From contig NC_048539.1 in the NCBI RefSeq assembly GCF_902806685.2, forward strand, positions 3,546,501 through 3,610,500: a stretch of DNA of 64,000 nt, written 5' to 3'. A model generated the notes under the pieces. The model had not been told where the DNA came from. It did not search any database and saw only the letters and a list, made by a program, of their open reading frames with translations. The translations under genes were made by a program, and so were the position numbers. Below are positions 42,590 through 52,980 of the stretch, in pieces. Position 1 is the stretch's first letter. Each line of letters begins with the position of its first letter. The stretch is from Maniola hyperantus (Eukaryota > Arthropoda > Insecta > Lepidoptera > Nymphalidae).

Positions 42590-42755
42590 CACCAACCCGT
42601 GCTTTCGTGATTCCTTTCGTCAAAGGTTGCCTGGAAGAGATCGCTTTAGCGATAAGGCCGCCTTTGCATGCTACAGCTATTAGATTAAGATCCTGTATTG
42701 TGTTTTTCCAATGTTTACTTTGTGTTGTGTGCAATAAAGTGTAAATAAATAAAAA
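42590..42755 (+). mobile_element. LINE 3' end (GCGATAAGGCCGCC type)
   Basis: GGTTGCCTGGAAGAGATCGC, TTTAGCGATAAGGCCGCCTT, then GTGTGCAATAAAGTGTAAAT and an AATAAAAATAAAATAAATAA tail. The 87- and 61-codon frames across it are by-products. Confidence 0.6.
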
Positions 42756-43043
42756 TAAAATAAATAAGATTTCCTCCCCGTCAACAAATAAAAGAGATTT
42801 ATCTAATTTAGGTAATGGATAAGTATATTTAATTCAGATTTTCTTCCCACATGACGAAGTGGTCGCCCGCCTCAAAGCCAGTTTGTATGCTCGGGAGAGA
42901 CCTCAACTTTGAATCTCAAAGGAAATGCCAGCGTTGAATAGAGCTTGCTACTTTAGATTCTACTATGCATTGTTTAATGTTTGGCGATTGTGGTCCAGAT
43001 GTTGCTGAATTGTGAACTATAATATCTTAATGTCTATAATATC

Positions 43044-43345
43044 TTAATATATAAAATTCAAAGTCCTGACTGACTGACTGACTTATATACCAACTAATAG
43101 CCTAAACCGCTGGTCCTAGACAAACGAAATTTTGAGGGTGTGTTCTTTGGAATGTGTAGGTATCCACTAAGAAAGGATTTTTCGAAATTCCACCCTTAAG
43201 TGGGTTAAATATTGGACGGAAATTTGTATGAAAGTCCGTCATTTTTGAAGTTACATCGATAATCGTCACTAAGACTCCGCTGTCCGTCCGTCCGTCTGTC
43301 TGTCTGTCAGCGGGCTGTACCTCGTGAATTGTAACTGATATAGAG
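43044..43345 (+). mobile_element. GACT-type and CCGTCCGT-type repeat pieces
   Basis: ATATATAAAATTCAAAGTCC, (TGAC)n, GGATTTTTCGAAATTCCACC is followed by TCCGTCCGTCCGTCTGTCTG, TCAGCGGGCTGTACCTCGTG and TTTTCACAGAATTTGTATTT. The first is Helitron-like in style; the second matches 44968-45240. Confidence 0.5.
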
Positions 43346-43524
43346 TCGAAATTTTCACAGAATTTGTATTTCTATTGCGGCTATTATAACAAATAATAAT
43401 AATTTAAGTATCTAATAGATATTTAGTTCATATATTTGTAAAGAATCTAATATTATTAATGATCCAATACGATACTAAGATAAGAAAGATTTTTCGGCTG
43501 AAGCTACGAAACAAGCGGAAATTA

Positions 43525-43700
43525 GTAACTTTTATTTATTTATTCAGATACAAGTTAGCCCTTGACTGCAATCTCACCTGGTGGCAAGTGATGATGCAGT
43601 CTAAAATGGAAGCGGGCTAACCGGGAAGGGGTATGGCAGTTTTTATTAAACCCACACCCCTTTGGTTTCTACACGGCATCGTACCGAATCGCTAAATCGC
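43525..43700 (-). mobile_element. SINE family B, 3' part
   Basis: Plus-strand ACAAGTTAGCCCTTGACTGC, TGATGATGCAGTCTAAAATG and CCCTTTGGTTTCTACACGGC are the complement of the SINE B 3' half. Confidence 0.65.
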
Positions 43701-43764
43701 TAAATAATTTTGATATCTCACTCGATAGCAAGAGACTCTCACTTTTTTGAATGTAACGTTTGCC

Positions 43765-43925
43765 ATATTGATTTTGTTCGTATAAATTGTAGCGTCACCG
43801 GGCCATAATAACGAATCGATTGATACCAAATTCATCAAAATCAGCTCAGTAGTTTAGGCGCTGCGGTGGAACACACAAATAAAAACTTACATACATAGAC
43901 TGCTAAAATCATTACCCTCCCTTTT
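43765..43925. repeat. Dispersed repeat of unknown class
   Basis: CCGGGCCATAATAACGAATC, TCATCAAAATCAGCTCAGTA, AACTTACATACATAGACTGC and CTTTTCTGCAGTCGGCTAAA form a stretch I know as dispersed in Lepidoptera. Ends are not resolved. 43926-44770 has no supported feature; the 104-codon frame at 43924-44238 has no recognisable domain. Confidence 0.4.
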
Positions 43926-44772
43926 GACTTTTCTGCAGTCGGCTAAAAATAACTCTACAGACCGCTTAGTTCATAGCCACAGTCTAAGTAAGAAATGCAA
44001 AGTATCGATAATGGTCTTTGAATCGTTTTTCAAAGTGATCGCGATCTTTGAGGGCCATAAAGCTCTCGGTATTCATGAGCAATGTTATATTTCGTTCACT
44101 TTCACACATAATATTACATTTAGGGGCTATTTTATTTTATTCCATTATCTACTAGCGGATATCCGGCGTGTGCTACTACCCGTGGCTACTACGCTAAAAA
44201 ATAACTTTATAACCATCTTCGCATTATTGCCTTTCTAATAAAATAAAAAAAGACAAATCACTTGACGCTCAAATGGCAGATGTCAAGCATTAATTTATGG
44301 CTTTTATGTTTTCTTACACTTTATCTTTTCTTGTTTTTCTTAACTTTGTGTTTTTTCATAAGCTCTTACGCACGACTAATCTGTATATTATAGTCACTTA
44401 AAATTTGAATTAAGTATATAATAACTTAGCCTGATACGGAAAATTTCTTACCAGAAAAACCCAAGAACTTTTTGTTCTCTCCAAAAAACTCCACGCCATT
44501 AATATGTGTTGACCCTTAGCTATGACAACAATACACATGGAGAAAAAGCTACGCTAGATATGGGCCCGCCTGCTTTTAATATCGTATCCATATCCATCCG
44601 CCATTCCGATAAACACGATAACTCCTCGATACAAAGCTGAACCTTCGTAGTTAGGATTGCCATCCGTCCGGGTTTTCCCGGATTTGTCCTAGTTTGGAAG
44701 AAAGGCATCCGGTGAGCGTCTGGGCGGGGTTTTAGAAAATGTATTTCAAATAAGAAATCCAAAGGTATCCTC

Positions 44773-44875
44773 CCTTGACAAAGGACCCCGGATGGGTTCG
44801 AAACTAGTCAGGCTAACGTCGACTAAATACGTGAGTATAGCCGTTGATAGATATTATATATAAGAAATCCATTTT
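44773..44875 (+). mobile_element. Penelope-like fragment with second hammerhead-like core
   Basis: A perfect stem II-like hairpin GGACCC-CGGAT-GGGTTC (44783-44799) is followed by GAAAC and GTC (44800-44809). The first core strand reads TTGACAA instead of CUGANGA (two transitions), so it is probably inactive. The rest (GGCTAACGTCGACTAAATAC, GTGAGTATAGCCGTTG) matches 10127-10215. Confidence 0.45.
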
Positions 44876-44967
44876 GAAAGCTACTCGAAATATTGATTGA
44901 CACCTAAAATCGTGACTGAGTTTATTTTTATTAATTCTTGAATGACGGAGAAACAGAGTGTTTAATT

Positions 44968-45240
44968 AGGGTTCCGTACTCATAAGATCATAACGGGACC
45001 CTATTACTAAGACTTTATTGTCCGTCCGTCCGTCAGTCTGTCAGTGGGCTGCATCTCTTGAACCGTTATAGGTAGAGAGTTGCAATTTTTACAGAATGTG
45101 TATTTCTATGGTTTCTATACCTAACAACAATTAATCATAAAAATTTCTAAAACAACGCCTCAAAAATTTCAAAAAATTTAAATGTGTTATTTCTTATACG
45201 ATGGAACGACACCATTCGCGACTCACACTTGGTCGATTTT
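44968..45240 (+). mobile_element. GGTTCCGTA element, CCGTCCGT subtype
   Basis: AGGGTTCCGTACTCATAAGA to CGACTCACACTTGGTCGATT, with TTGTCCGTCCGTCCGTCAGT, GAACCGTTATAGGTAGAG and AACAATTAATCAT inside. Confidence 0.6.
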
Positions 45241-45589
45241 TAGATGTTACTGTTATCGAAGTTTTAGGTATTTTGTATTTAGGGATAAATTAAAATATTT
45301 TATTTTATTCATGTGGTTAAAAAGAGAGTAGACTGATATTATATTCGGTTTGAGTTTTACACTAAAAAATTCGATGTTTTCGATCGCCTTGTCCTAGTTA
45401 ATAGATTTTGCAGATGGCAACCCTATTTGTAGTGCACGTTCAATCAGGGCCTGCCATTGATGCCCTCTTGTCACGCCATTATAGACAGAGACAGCAATCA
45501 AATGGTCTATGAGTATGCTAGATAAGGATGGATGATGCCGTGGAATGTGAATATAGTAACTGATAATAATGGGGGTAGAGTTTGAGTTG

Positions 45590-45725
45590 GGGAGGAGGTA
45601 AAGTTATGGTTCCGTTTGCCTTAATATCTTTCCATTTAAAAAGAATAACTGCTGAGTTTCTTGGCGGTTCTTTTAAGTAGATCCTGTTTTCCAAACTGGT
45701 AATCATTGACTTATACATATATTAC
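45590..45725 (+). mobile_element. LINE 3' untranslated scrap
   Basis: CATTTAAAAAGAATAACTGC, TGAGTTTCTTGGCGGTTCTT resembles the TGAGTTTCTTGCTGGTTCTT-type 3' region of LINEs, compare 59440-59480. No tail is visible. Confidence 0.35.
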
Positions 45726-45859
45726 TTCGTATGGACAGGGTTATTGAACAAACAAAATGGCACCGACTAATTGGTGCGTATGCACCAATGCAACCTTAGT
45801 GACGTCTGGATTTCAAACGGGTCGTTCATTAGTATCTAAGAGGTTAGTTTTTTAAAGAC

Positions 45860-45970
45860 CGGCAACGCATCGGCGGTTCCTCTGGTGCTGCAAATGTTCA
45901 TGGGCGGCGGTAATCACTTAACATTAGGTGACCCGCCTGCTCGTTTGCTTGCTATCTCTATTTAAAAAAA
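45860..45970 (+). mobile_element. Retroelement 3' fragment with A tail
   Basis: GACCGGCAACGCATCGGCGG, TTCATGGGCGGCGGTAATCA, AGGTGACCCGCCTGCTCGTT and a terminal A run. Same family as 10745-10818. Confidence 0.5.
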
Positions 45971-46121
45971 AAGGTGGCGCTGATTTATTTGGTTTCCAAA
46001 CCGTGAAAAATTTTGTTCGCTTGACCATGTCTTGTCATTTATATCGATGCTGGTACTATATAGAGACTAATGTCAACCATAAAAGCATTGGTAACAGTAG
46101 CTTATTGAGTTTTTTTTATAT

Positions 46122-46372
46122 AAAAAATCGTTCAAGTGCGAGTTGGATTTACACACGAAGGGTTCCGTACCATCGTACAAGAAATAACACTTGTTTAATC
46201 ATTTTTATTTTCATGGTGAAAGTTTTATTATTTTTTGCTATACCTAACGGTAGGTAATAGAAAATTAAATTTTGTGAAAATTTCAGCTCTCTACCTATTA
46301 CGGTTCACGAGATGTAGCCCGCTGACAGACAGACGGACGGACGAATAGCAGAGTCTTATTAATAGGGTCGCG
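46122..46372 (-). mobile_element. GGTTCCGTA element, CCGTCCGT subtype
   Basis: Plus-strand AATCGTTCAAGTGCGAGTTG, AAGGGTTCCGTACCATCGTA, ATGTAGCCCGCTGACAGACA and GACGGACGGACG. 46373-47045 has no recognised feature. Confidence 0.6.
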
Positions 46373-47048
46373 TTGGCACTCTTGGAACACTAATAAGTAA
46401 TAACCATCGTATTATTTTTCACCACTTTTCAGGTGCTTTTCACACATGGAACCTCTAAAAGGAAAAAAGATGGCGAATGAAACTCCCATTATTTTTTATC
46501 TTCCCGATAGTAGTAGTTTTCGCTTCGGAGCTTTGAAGTTTACGGTTAGTAATAAAATAACAAGGTAATGGTTAAGTTATTGGCAATAAGCTCAAGCTGT
46601 ATCAAACGATTTTAACCCTTAAACGATTGTAATTAGGGTGACTTTTCTAGACACGAAAACATTATGCATGCACTTTGCACAACGAGGAATAAAGGGAATA
46701 TAAGTCTTTATAATGCAAACTTTATTTCGCAAATTAATGAGAGTCAGAATCTAATAAAAGCAAATAGTTAAACTATTCCTTCGAGACTAAAGAATTTAAT
46801 GACTTAGGTCCATTTGCATAACAGCCAGTTAAAGTAACGTTACGGTTAGCGTTAAACTTTGACAACCAATTAAAAGCACAATGGTCGTTATTTTACTTTA
46901 TCTTATACTAACCCTAGTGTAAATTGGCGTCAGGTAAAAATATATCTGCCTAGTGATTCGCTAGTGTCTAACACTGAATGATAGCCATCGAGCTCATTTG
47001 ACATTTATTTTTAATCCATTACCTAAAGGTTTCGTATGAAAAATTATT

Positions 47049-47580
47049 AACCGACTTCAAAAAAAGGAGGAGGTTCTCAATTCGTCGGAATCTTTTTTTT
47101 TTTTTTTTTTTATGTGTGTTCCCCGATTACTCGAAAACGCCTGGACCGATTTTGAAAATTCTTTTTTTGTTTGAAAGGGTATACTTCAAAGTTGGTCCCA
47201 TTTCAATTTGGTGAAGATCTGATGAACATCTTCGAAGATAGATACTGGAACTCCTCAACGGATAAGAGTAAATTGCTCGCGATCAGTGTAATAGCTTAGT
47301 AAACAGTAGATTTTTAACCAGTCATAGCATAATTCCATGGGGCCACTAAAAATTGTGAAATAAAAAAAATTTACAAAAAAAATAAAAACCGACTTCGTTA
47401 CACAAACACTAAAAATTGAAAAATAATTTAATTTATTACCGATTATATTATGTATACAAGAGTTAATATAGTTCCATAATAATATTTTTTGGGGTCGGTG
47501 CCAATGAGGTGCCATTGTGGAGTCCCATAAAAAAAAGATTCCGACGAATTGAGAACCTCCTCCTTTTTTTGAAGTCGGTT
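47049..47580. mobile_element. TIR element with AACCGACTTC termini
   Basis: AACCGACTTCAAAAAAAGGA at the left and its complement at the right, with arms about 50 bp long through GGAGGTTCTCAATTCGTCGG. Inside, 47360-47506 is one arm of a second inverted repeat whose partner lies outside, at 47621-47768. Confidence 0.65.
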
Positions 47581-47768
47581 AAAAATATGAAGTCTAGACG
47601 ATTCGCGCAGCTAAAGCTAATTGGCACCGGCACCAAAAAGTATTATTATAGAACTATATTAACTCTTGTATACATAATATAATCGGTAATAAATTAAATT
47701 ATTTTTCAATTTTTAGTGTTTGTGTAACGAAGTCGGTTTTTATTTTTTTTGTAAATTTTTTTTATTTT
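47360..47768. repeat. Large inverted repeat, about 147-bp arms
   Basis: The left arm (47360-47506: AAAAACCGACTTCGTTACAC, ACCGATTATATTATGTATAC, TCGGTGCCAATGAGGTGCC) is mirrored by 47621-47768 (GGCACCGGCACC, GTATACATAATATAATCGGT, GTGTAACGAAGTCGGTTTTT). The boundary of the enclosing TIR element (47580) falls in the 114-bp spacer. Confidence 0.75.
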
Positions 47769-47799
47769 AATACCACTCTGTGAAGCAGCAATGTAAAAC

Positions 47800-47985
47800 C
47801 AACCAATGGGGCCAATTCTCCTGTACACAATTTCTAAACCTAAACTAAATTAACAGGTTTAAATCTAGTGCTATCCTTTTCTGTAAGCAACATTATGATA
47901 GAGATAGCAATAGATTTAGACACATCATTTTAGTTTAGTTTAGAGATTGTGTACAACGGAATTAGCCACAATGTCAAAATAATAT
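47800..47985. mobile_element. MITE-like unit, inverted relative to 38740-38905
   Basis: GGGGCCAATTCTCCTGTACA, AATTTCTAAACCTAAACTAA and TTTAGAGATTGTGTACAACG, GAATTAGCCACAATG match the other copy in reverse. The arms can pair. Confidence 0.6.
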
Positions 47986-48187
47986 GAGCTCGGTGGCTAA
48001 CATTCATGACACCGTTAGCGAATGACCCCGCTGGATTGCAGTAGGTAGGTACCTATGTATTATTGAACGAGATCAGTCTTACCTATTGTTAATGCAGTTA
48101 ATAAAAGTTGATTGACGGACTAGTCGCATCGCGCATCAGAAATCCTTGCCGTCCCGCCTGGCTTTGTACAACCAAATAATTGATTTG

Positions 48188-48352
48188 GGAGAAACAGAGC
48201 AATGGATCAACGTGATTTTTTGCAAGGATATATTATAATTAATTAAAGACCTGGAGAGTGACATACCTAGGCTACTTACATTCCGTTACTACAAAGAGTT
48301 CAACCGTAATTTAAAAAAATCCACGGCGATGAAGTTTCGGCATCATCAAGTC
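48188..48352 (+). mobile_element. Decayed Helitron-like element
   Basis: GGAGAAACAGAGCAATGGAT, CGTGATTTTTTGCAAGGATA, GACCTGGAGAGTGACATACC and GCGATGAAGTTTCGGGCATC-like remains without a clean CTAG. Confidence 0.5.
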
Positions 48353-48558
48353 GCTACATAGTCATAAGTTTGAAATCAATTCTCTTGAACTCAAAGTTCA
48401 GAATTTCCGTAGAATCAAGATATTTGTACTGTATAATTTGACCTCTATCTCCAACCACCAACTTGTACAACTCAAACAATCAAACTCTGCGGGTTGAATT
48501 CAAATTGAGGTAGGTTGCAGTTAGGGTTGACGCAGACGAAGGAATAGGATTTGAATGT

Positions 48559-48561
48559 CTC

Positions 48562-48612
<51 letters not shown>

Positions 48613-48613
48613 G
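48559..48613. repeat. (CT)n microsatellite
   Basis: About 27 CT units with single interruptions (CCC, CTATCT). No element is attached that I can see. 48614-48975 has no other feature. Confidence 0.9.
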
Positions 48614-48979
48614 TATTTTTTATGACCCCCATTACTGATGGTCGGGATCCCTCCACCAAGGAGCCATTCATTACGGAGGCAGGTGAGCGGGAAACGGAGG
48701 AAGGAGCGGAATGTTATGGCAAACTCAGTCTTCGTGTTATACTGGTAGTTTAATAGTAAACATGTGAAAAATGAGCGTAAGCCTCTTATTAATCCATTCA
48801 GTTACCCATTCCGTTGACCTTTACGAGGATTTCGACGTTGTAAATTCTATCACTTATCTTCAAAGCAAATATTGGCAGGAACAACGGTTGGTGCAAAACC
48901 AAAGAAAATAGCGTTTTTGTTCCACGTCCATTTGGTAGAAATCCCGGGAAAGCTCTCTAATTTTCTCAAGTTATTATCT

Positions 48980-49314
48980 ACTTGGTGCAGTGGTGAGCGC
49001 TGTGGTCCTGTAGGTGGGAGGTCTCGGGCACGATTCCCCGTAGGGGCAATTTTGAAATGTTTGATTTCTAAAATAAATTGTCTCTGGTCTGATCTAATGG
49101 GAGGCTACGACCGTGGCTAGTTACCACCCTACCAGCAAAGCCGTGTCGCCAAGCAATTTAGCGTTCCAGTACGTTGCCGTGTAGAAACCGAGAAGGGATA
49201 TGGGTTTTAATAAAAACTGTCATATGTCTTCCAAATAAGCCCTCTTCCATCTTAAACTGCATCATCACTTACTAACAGATGAGATCGTAGTCAAGGGCTA
49301 ACTTGTGTCGGAAC
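48980..49314 (+). mobile_element. SINE family B, near full length
   Basis: The tRNA-like head (TTGGTGCAGTGGTGAGCGCT; B box GGGCACGATTCCCCG) is followed by CTACGACCGTGGCTAGTTAC, AAGCAATTTAGCGTTCCAGT, TAATAAAAACTGTCATATG, AACTGCATCATCACTTACTA and GTCAAGGGCTAACTTGTGTC. This copy gives the layout used to recognise the partial ones. Confidence 0.7.
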
Positions 49315-49339
49315 AAAAAGAATTCCGTTTATACGACAA

Positions 49340-50445
49340 AGTAAAATAAAGATGTGATGGAGTTTCAAAATTTGATTTGATTTGAGTTTCATAGATTAAT
49401 TGCTGATCTTATACCTTTTTTTTTTGTGTGTCCTCTATACTTTCCTCCGACATGATGGTCGGAGACTTTTGATAGTTGACATGGCTTATTTTTTATTTTT
49501 TTTTGCCTTGCTTTGTTGGATGAGAATGAGCCGCTATGTTTTTTTTTTTTTAGCATTTCATTCATTATAAGAGTTTTTTATAATTATTTTATATGTATGT
49601 ATATGTATATATTATCTAATATAATATAGCTATACCTACATATTTTCTTACAGCTATTTATTTTTACTTATGTTTATGTACATTTAATTAATTTCTTATT
49701 TGCTATTTACATTTTAATTTCTGTTTAATACTCATCTAGGTATGAATTACCTATGTGAATATTACCTGATTCGTGTGGCATTTCTTAGTCTTACTTTGTT
49801 TGTTAATTCTTCACAAAATTCTAAGAACCTTTTATTTACTTTCCTGCTGGCTATGATGGCGGATATTGTTTCTCTATTTATCTTACTTCCTATTGAGTAT
49901 TCCAGGTCCATCCGCTTTCTACCAAATTTTGGACATTCTATTAAAATATGTAAAATCGACTCATCTGTTTCATCATCACAGTCACAGGTGGGGTTGTCCT
50001 TACATTTGAATCGGTATAGATACATCTTATACCTTGTACCAAACGTCTTTTGTACCATATTGTAACTTATCTCCGAATCCGATTATAATGTTGGCCACGA
50101 GATAGATATTATTGATGGCAGTACTTGCAGTTTACAGTGTTCAAACCAAAAGTGAAGTGTGTTCCATAGATTGTTATACTTTGACCAAGTAAATTAAAAT
50201 CAAATCTATTTGTGCCCATTTACTATGTCTGCACGATGATATTGTGACATAAAGGGATGGTGGAGTATCAATTCGAGTTTCATTAGTCGCTGATCTTATC
50301 ATCTTGTACCAAACGTCTTTTGTACCAAAATCTACCTAACTTATCTCCGATCATATCATGTTGGCCACAAGAAATATTATTATCGGCTGCAATTTACAGT
50401 GTTTAAAGTTTAAACCAAAAGTGAAGTGAGTTTCAAATTTTAATG
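49340..50445. repeat. Tandem duplication, first unit split by a LINE
   Basis: Unit 1 (about 49350-49415 plus 50024-50200) and unit 2 (about 50255-50445) share GAGTTTCAT, GCTGATCTTAT, TTGTACCAAACGTCTTTTGT, ACTTATCTCCGA, ATGTTGGCCAC and AAACCAAAAGTGAAGTG in order. Unit 2 has no LINE and so shows the empty site. Confidence 0.75.
49416..50023 (-). mobile_element. 5'-truncated LINE insertion with ORF2 C-terminus
   Basis: On the minus strand 50058-49762 encodes GTRYKMYLYRFKCKDNPT, CDCDDETDESILHILIECPK and later sequence; the C-X-C...H-X4-C pattern is the cysteine motif at the end of R1/I/jockey-group LINE ORF2 proteins. The poly-T at 49416 is the complement of the A tail. The 12-bp target duplication ATCTTATACCTT lies at 49406-49417 and 50024-50035. 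The LINE's 5' end is truncated, so the coding fragment starts inside the insertion; the first codons of the open frame derive from the target. Confidence 0.75.
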
Positions 50446-50754
50446 TAAATGTACTTTGACCAATTAAATCAAATTATTCATATTATCAAATCACTAATCT
50501 ATTTTGCAAGAATTGTTTTATCAATTAACTGTTCTTTATCAAATCATAAAATGAAGATACTTTGTATAATTCCCGGATGTTCTTTTATCGTAAGTACCTA
50601 CCCTTAGCGAAATTATCTGGAATCTATTGAGTGGTATGGATTTATAACTTTTAACGGTAAGTGCTAATTTACTAGGATTAGGATGCTTCCTTGTTTCTAT
50701 GAGAAGTCTCCCTCGAGCGCTGTATACAAACGAACTTTGATTATTATTTGAATA

Positions 50755-50903
50755 CTAGATGATCCCCGCGACTTCGTCTGCGTAGGTAAGTTAGTCTGTC
50801 TAACCGTCTGTCCGTCTTTCCGTCGGTCGTGTCTGTCAAGGAAACCTATAGGGTACTTCTCGTTGTCCTAGAATCATGAAAGGCAGGGAGGTAGGTCTTA
50901 GGT
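50755..50903 (+). mobile_element. Helitron-like end fused to GTCTG element
   Basis: CTAGATGATCCCCGCGACTT, CGTCTGCGTAGG (minus-strand Helitron-like terminus) runs straight into GTCTGTCTAACCGTCTGTCC, TGTCAAGGAAACCTATAGGG and TAGAATCATGAAAGGCAGG. Confidence 0.5.
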
Positions 50904-50904
50904 A

Positions 50905-51035
50905 TAATGAATGCCGTGTAGTGGTGTGGATTTAATAAAACTGCCAAAAACCTTCCAGTTTCCACTGCATCGGCACTTACCACCAGGTGAGATTGCACTC
51001 AAGGGCTAACTTATAACTGAATAAAAATAAAAATA
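50905..51035 (+). mobile_element. SINE family B, 3' part
   Basis: GAATGCCGTGTAGTGGTGTG, TTTAATAAAACTGCC, TTACCACCAGGTGAGATTGC and CTCAAGGGCTAACTTATAAC, then an A-rich tail that abuts the next LINE's repeat tail. Confidence 0.65.
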
Positions 51036-51466
51036 AATCATCATCATCATCATCATCAACCAATAGACGTCCACTGCTGGACTTGTAGGGACTTCCACAC
51101 GCCACGGTCTTGCGCCGCCTGGATCCAGTGGCTCCCTGCGACTCGTCTGATGTCGTCCGTCCACCTAGTGGGGGGTCTTCTAACGCTGCGTCTTCCGGCG
51201 CGAGGTCGCCATTCCAGCACCTTGGGACCCCAACATCTATCGGTTGTACAAACTATGTGCCCTGCCCATTTCCACTTCAGCTTCGCAACCCGTTGAGCTA
51301 TGTCGGTTACTCTAGTTCTCCTACGGATCTCCTCATTTCTGATTTGATTACGTAGACAAACTCCAAGCATAGCTCTCTCCATCGCCCGCTGAGTGACTAT
51401 GAGCTTGCTTATGAGGCCCATAGTTAGCGACTATGTCTCGGATCCATATGTCATCACTGGCAACAA
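51036..51466 (-). pseudogene. RTE-clade LINE 3' end (ORF C-terminus)
   Basis: The minus strand encodes RAMERAMLGVCLRNQIRN, RRRTRVTDIAQRVAKLKWKW, GPKVLEWRPRAGRRS, RWTDDIRRVAG and QQWTSIG, the C-terminal part of RTE endonuclease/reverse transcriptase proteins. The stop TGA (complement of 51056-51058) is the first unit of the (TGA)n tail at 51038-51058. Just upstream a TAG replaces the Trp expected in SETWSLT, so the copy is dead besides being 5'-truncated. Confidence 0.8.
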
Positions 51467-51860
51467 AAATAAATATTAAATTCATTTCATCGTCAGTTCG
51501 CGATAACAAGGTCGTATGGACCGCGTATAGCGCGACTCTTACGCATTTCAGCGAGAAACTACTTGTCTACCTTTTAAACAGGTAAACTAAGGACACAGAC
51601 CACCACCTATTGAGGCCCAATAGCAGGACACCCCCGATCACCAAGCTTAGGCAGTTGCTTAGCACAGAAGCCGTCCCACGCCCGTTCGGTACCCTCATCC
51701 CGCACATTGTCTTGATTACGTGGCTTTTGAGTCCACTAATAACAACAAAACATTTTCCTATGTCCCCCGCCAACATTTTACGATTTTGTTTTCATGCAAA
51801 ACCTTGTATATGCGTACCCTTGAGGTTGAATACTCTGTGACTAAGTAAAACTAAAGCAGT
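51467..51860. other. Unassigned stretch before the CAP locus
   Basis: Frames on both strands at 51567-51840 (69 and 76 codons) match nothing I know. The stretch GGCCCAATAGCAGGACACCC to CCGCACATTGTC is GC-richer than its neighbours and may be an old retroelement piece. I do not call a gene. Confidence 0.3.
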
Positions 51861-52106
51861 GCATACTGCGCAGTAACTAGTACCTACCTATACTTTAAAG
51901 TGGTCCTTATGAACTTCTATGAATTTGTAGTACTTTTGTATTTCATTTCTAATCTCAGATAGGGCTCAATATAAGTCAAGTCTACTTTTCATAATGGTAG
52001 CATTCGCATTCGGAGGGAAAGATACAGTAGGACGCACAAATTGGTCGGGACCCGCAGTGTAAAAAGGACTTGTGATTTTTTTATTGATACGTTGGAAGGA
52101 AAAATG
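51861..52106 (+). promoter_or_regulatory. Promoter region and exon 1 of CAP gene copy A
   Basis: A TATA-like CTCAATATAAGT lies at 51965-51976. The sequence from 51994 (AATGGTAGCATTCGCATTCG) to the ATG at 52104-52106 is closely repeated upstream of copy B (56150-56265). The ATG is directly followed by a GTAATT donor, so exon 1 would be leader plus the start codon only. In the place of B's extra upstream ATG this copy has ATT (52083-52085). The 5' end is inferred, not seen. Confidence 0.55.
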
Positions 52107-52980
52107 GTAATTTTTTTTACTCATTTTAATTTTTTTCTATATCGGTAGGTACTTAACTGTCTTTTATAAAAAGAAAAACTGACAGACTGACAATGTAGTG
52201 TTTCAGCTTTTACAATAGGTACGGAAACATTAGGTTTGTGGATTTGAAGGGTTTCTTTTGAAAAGAATTTTCTCTTGAAAAGTTTTGAGAATTTTCATCA
52301 AATTTCAATTTCAATATTCAAAAGCCTAAATCCACGCAAAAGTAATCGTGGGAAAAAGCATGATTAATGCCACAATAAAATACTGCCACTGCAGAAATAA
52401 AAGTAAGTAAGTATTATATGAGAGATTGCAAACTGATTAAAATTTTTAGTTACCTGTTTACAACTTATAGTTGACAAATACTCACAGAATTATTTCTTTT
52501 TTTCAGAGTGAAATCTTTCGATCGACATCAAGTAATGAGTTTGAAGAAGAATTTTTGCAAGCCCATAATGAATATAGACGTAAGCATAAAGTGCCACCGC
52601 TTGAGCTTAGTAAGGAGTTATGTAAATATGCTGAAGAATGGGCTAAAACTATTGCTAAAAGGGGCAGAGTAGAGCATCGGGGCCAACATAAATATGGAGA
52701 GAACATATTCTACGCTTGGTCGAGTGATCCTAACTTTGTAATAACTGGAAGGGTGCCTGTAGATAAATGGTACAGTGAGATCAAATGTCACACATTTGGA
52801 AGAGAACCGAGCAATTTAGGCTCGGGACATTTTACCCAGGTTGTGTGGGAAGATAGCAAAGAAGTCGGTGTAGGTGTTTCGAGGACCAATCAAGGTCAAG
52901 TTTACGTAGTGGCCAATTATTTCCCACCTGGCAACGTAATGGGGAGCTTTGCTCGCAAAGTTCACCCACCTGTGAACTAA
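52104..52980 (+). CDS. CAP-domain protein, GAPR-1/GLIPR2-like (copy A), spliced
   Basis: Join of 52104-52106 (ATG) and 52507-52980, across a 400-bp GT-AG intron (donor ATG|GTAATT; acceptor TTTCTTTTTTTCAG ending 52506). The product is 158 aa, the size of human GAPR-1 (154 aa), without signal peptide, so cytosolic or membrane-attached. The CAP signatures are EFLQAHNEYRRKHKVPPL, YGEN (64-67), WYSEIK (89-94), GHFTQVVW (108-115) and VVANYFPPGN (135-144). The tetrad His58, Glu66, Glu92, His109 is complete. Unlike mammalian GAPR-1 it begins Met-Ser, so the N-myristoylation glycine is missing. The biochemical role of the family (lipid/sterol binding, immunity or autophagy links) is not settled. The intronless frame from 52471 uses intron sequence and is less likely. 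No canonical AATAAA is seen soon after the stop. Confidence 0.85.

Noticed and set aside
48872..49120. 82-codon ORF
   Set aside because: Most of it lies in the tRNA-like head and body of a SINE B copy.
52471..52506. Upstream in-frame ATG extension of the CAP exon
   Set aside because: The bases are a pyrimidine tract and acceptor (TTTTTTTCAG), conserved before copy B's exon, so they are intron.
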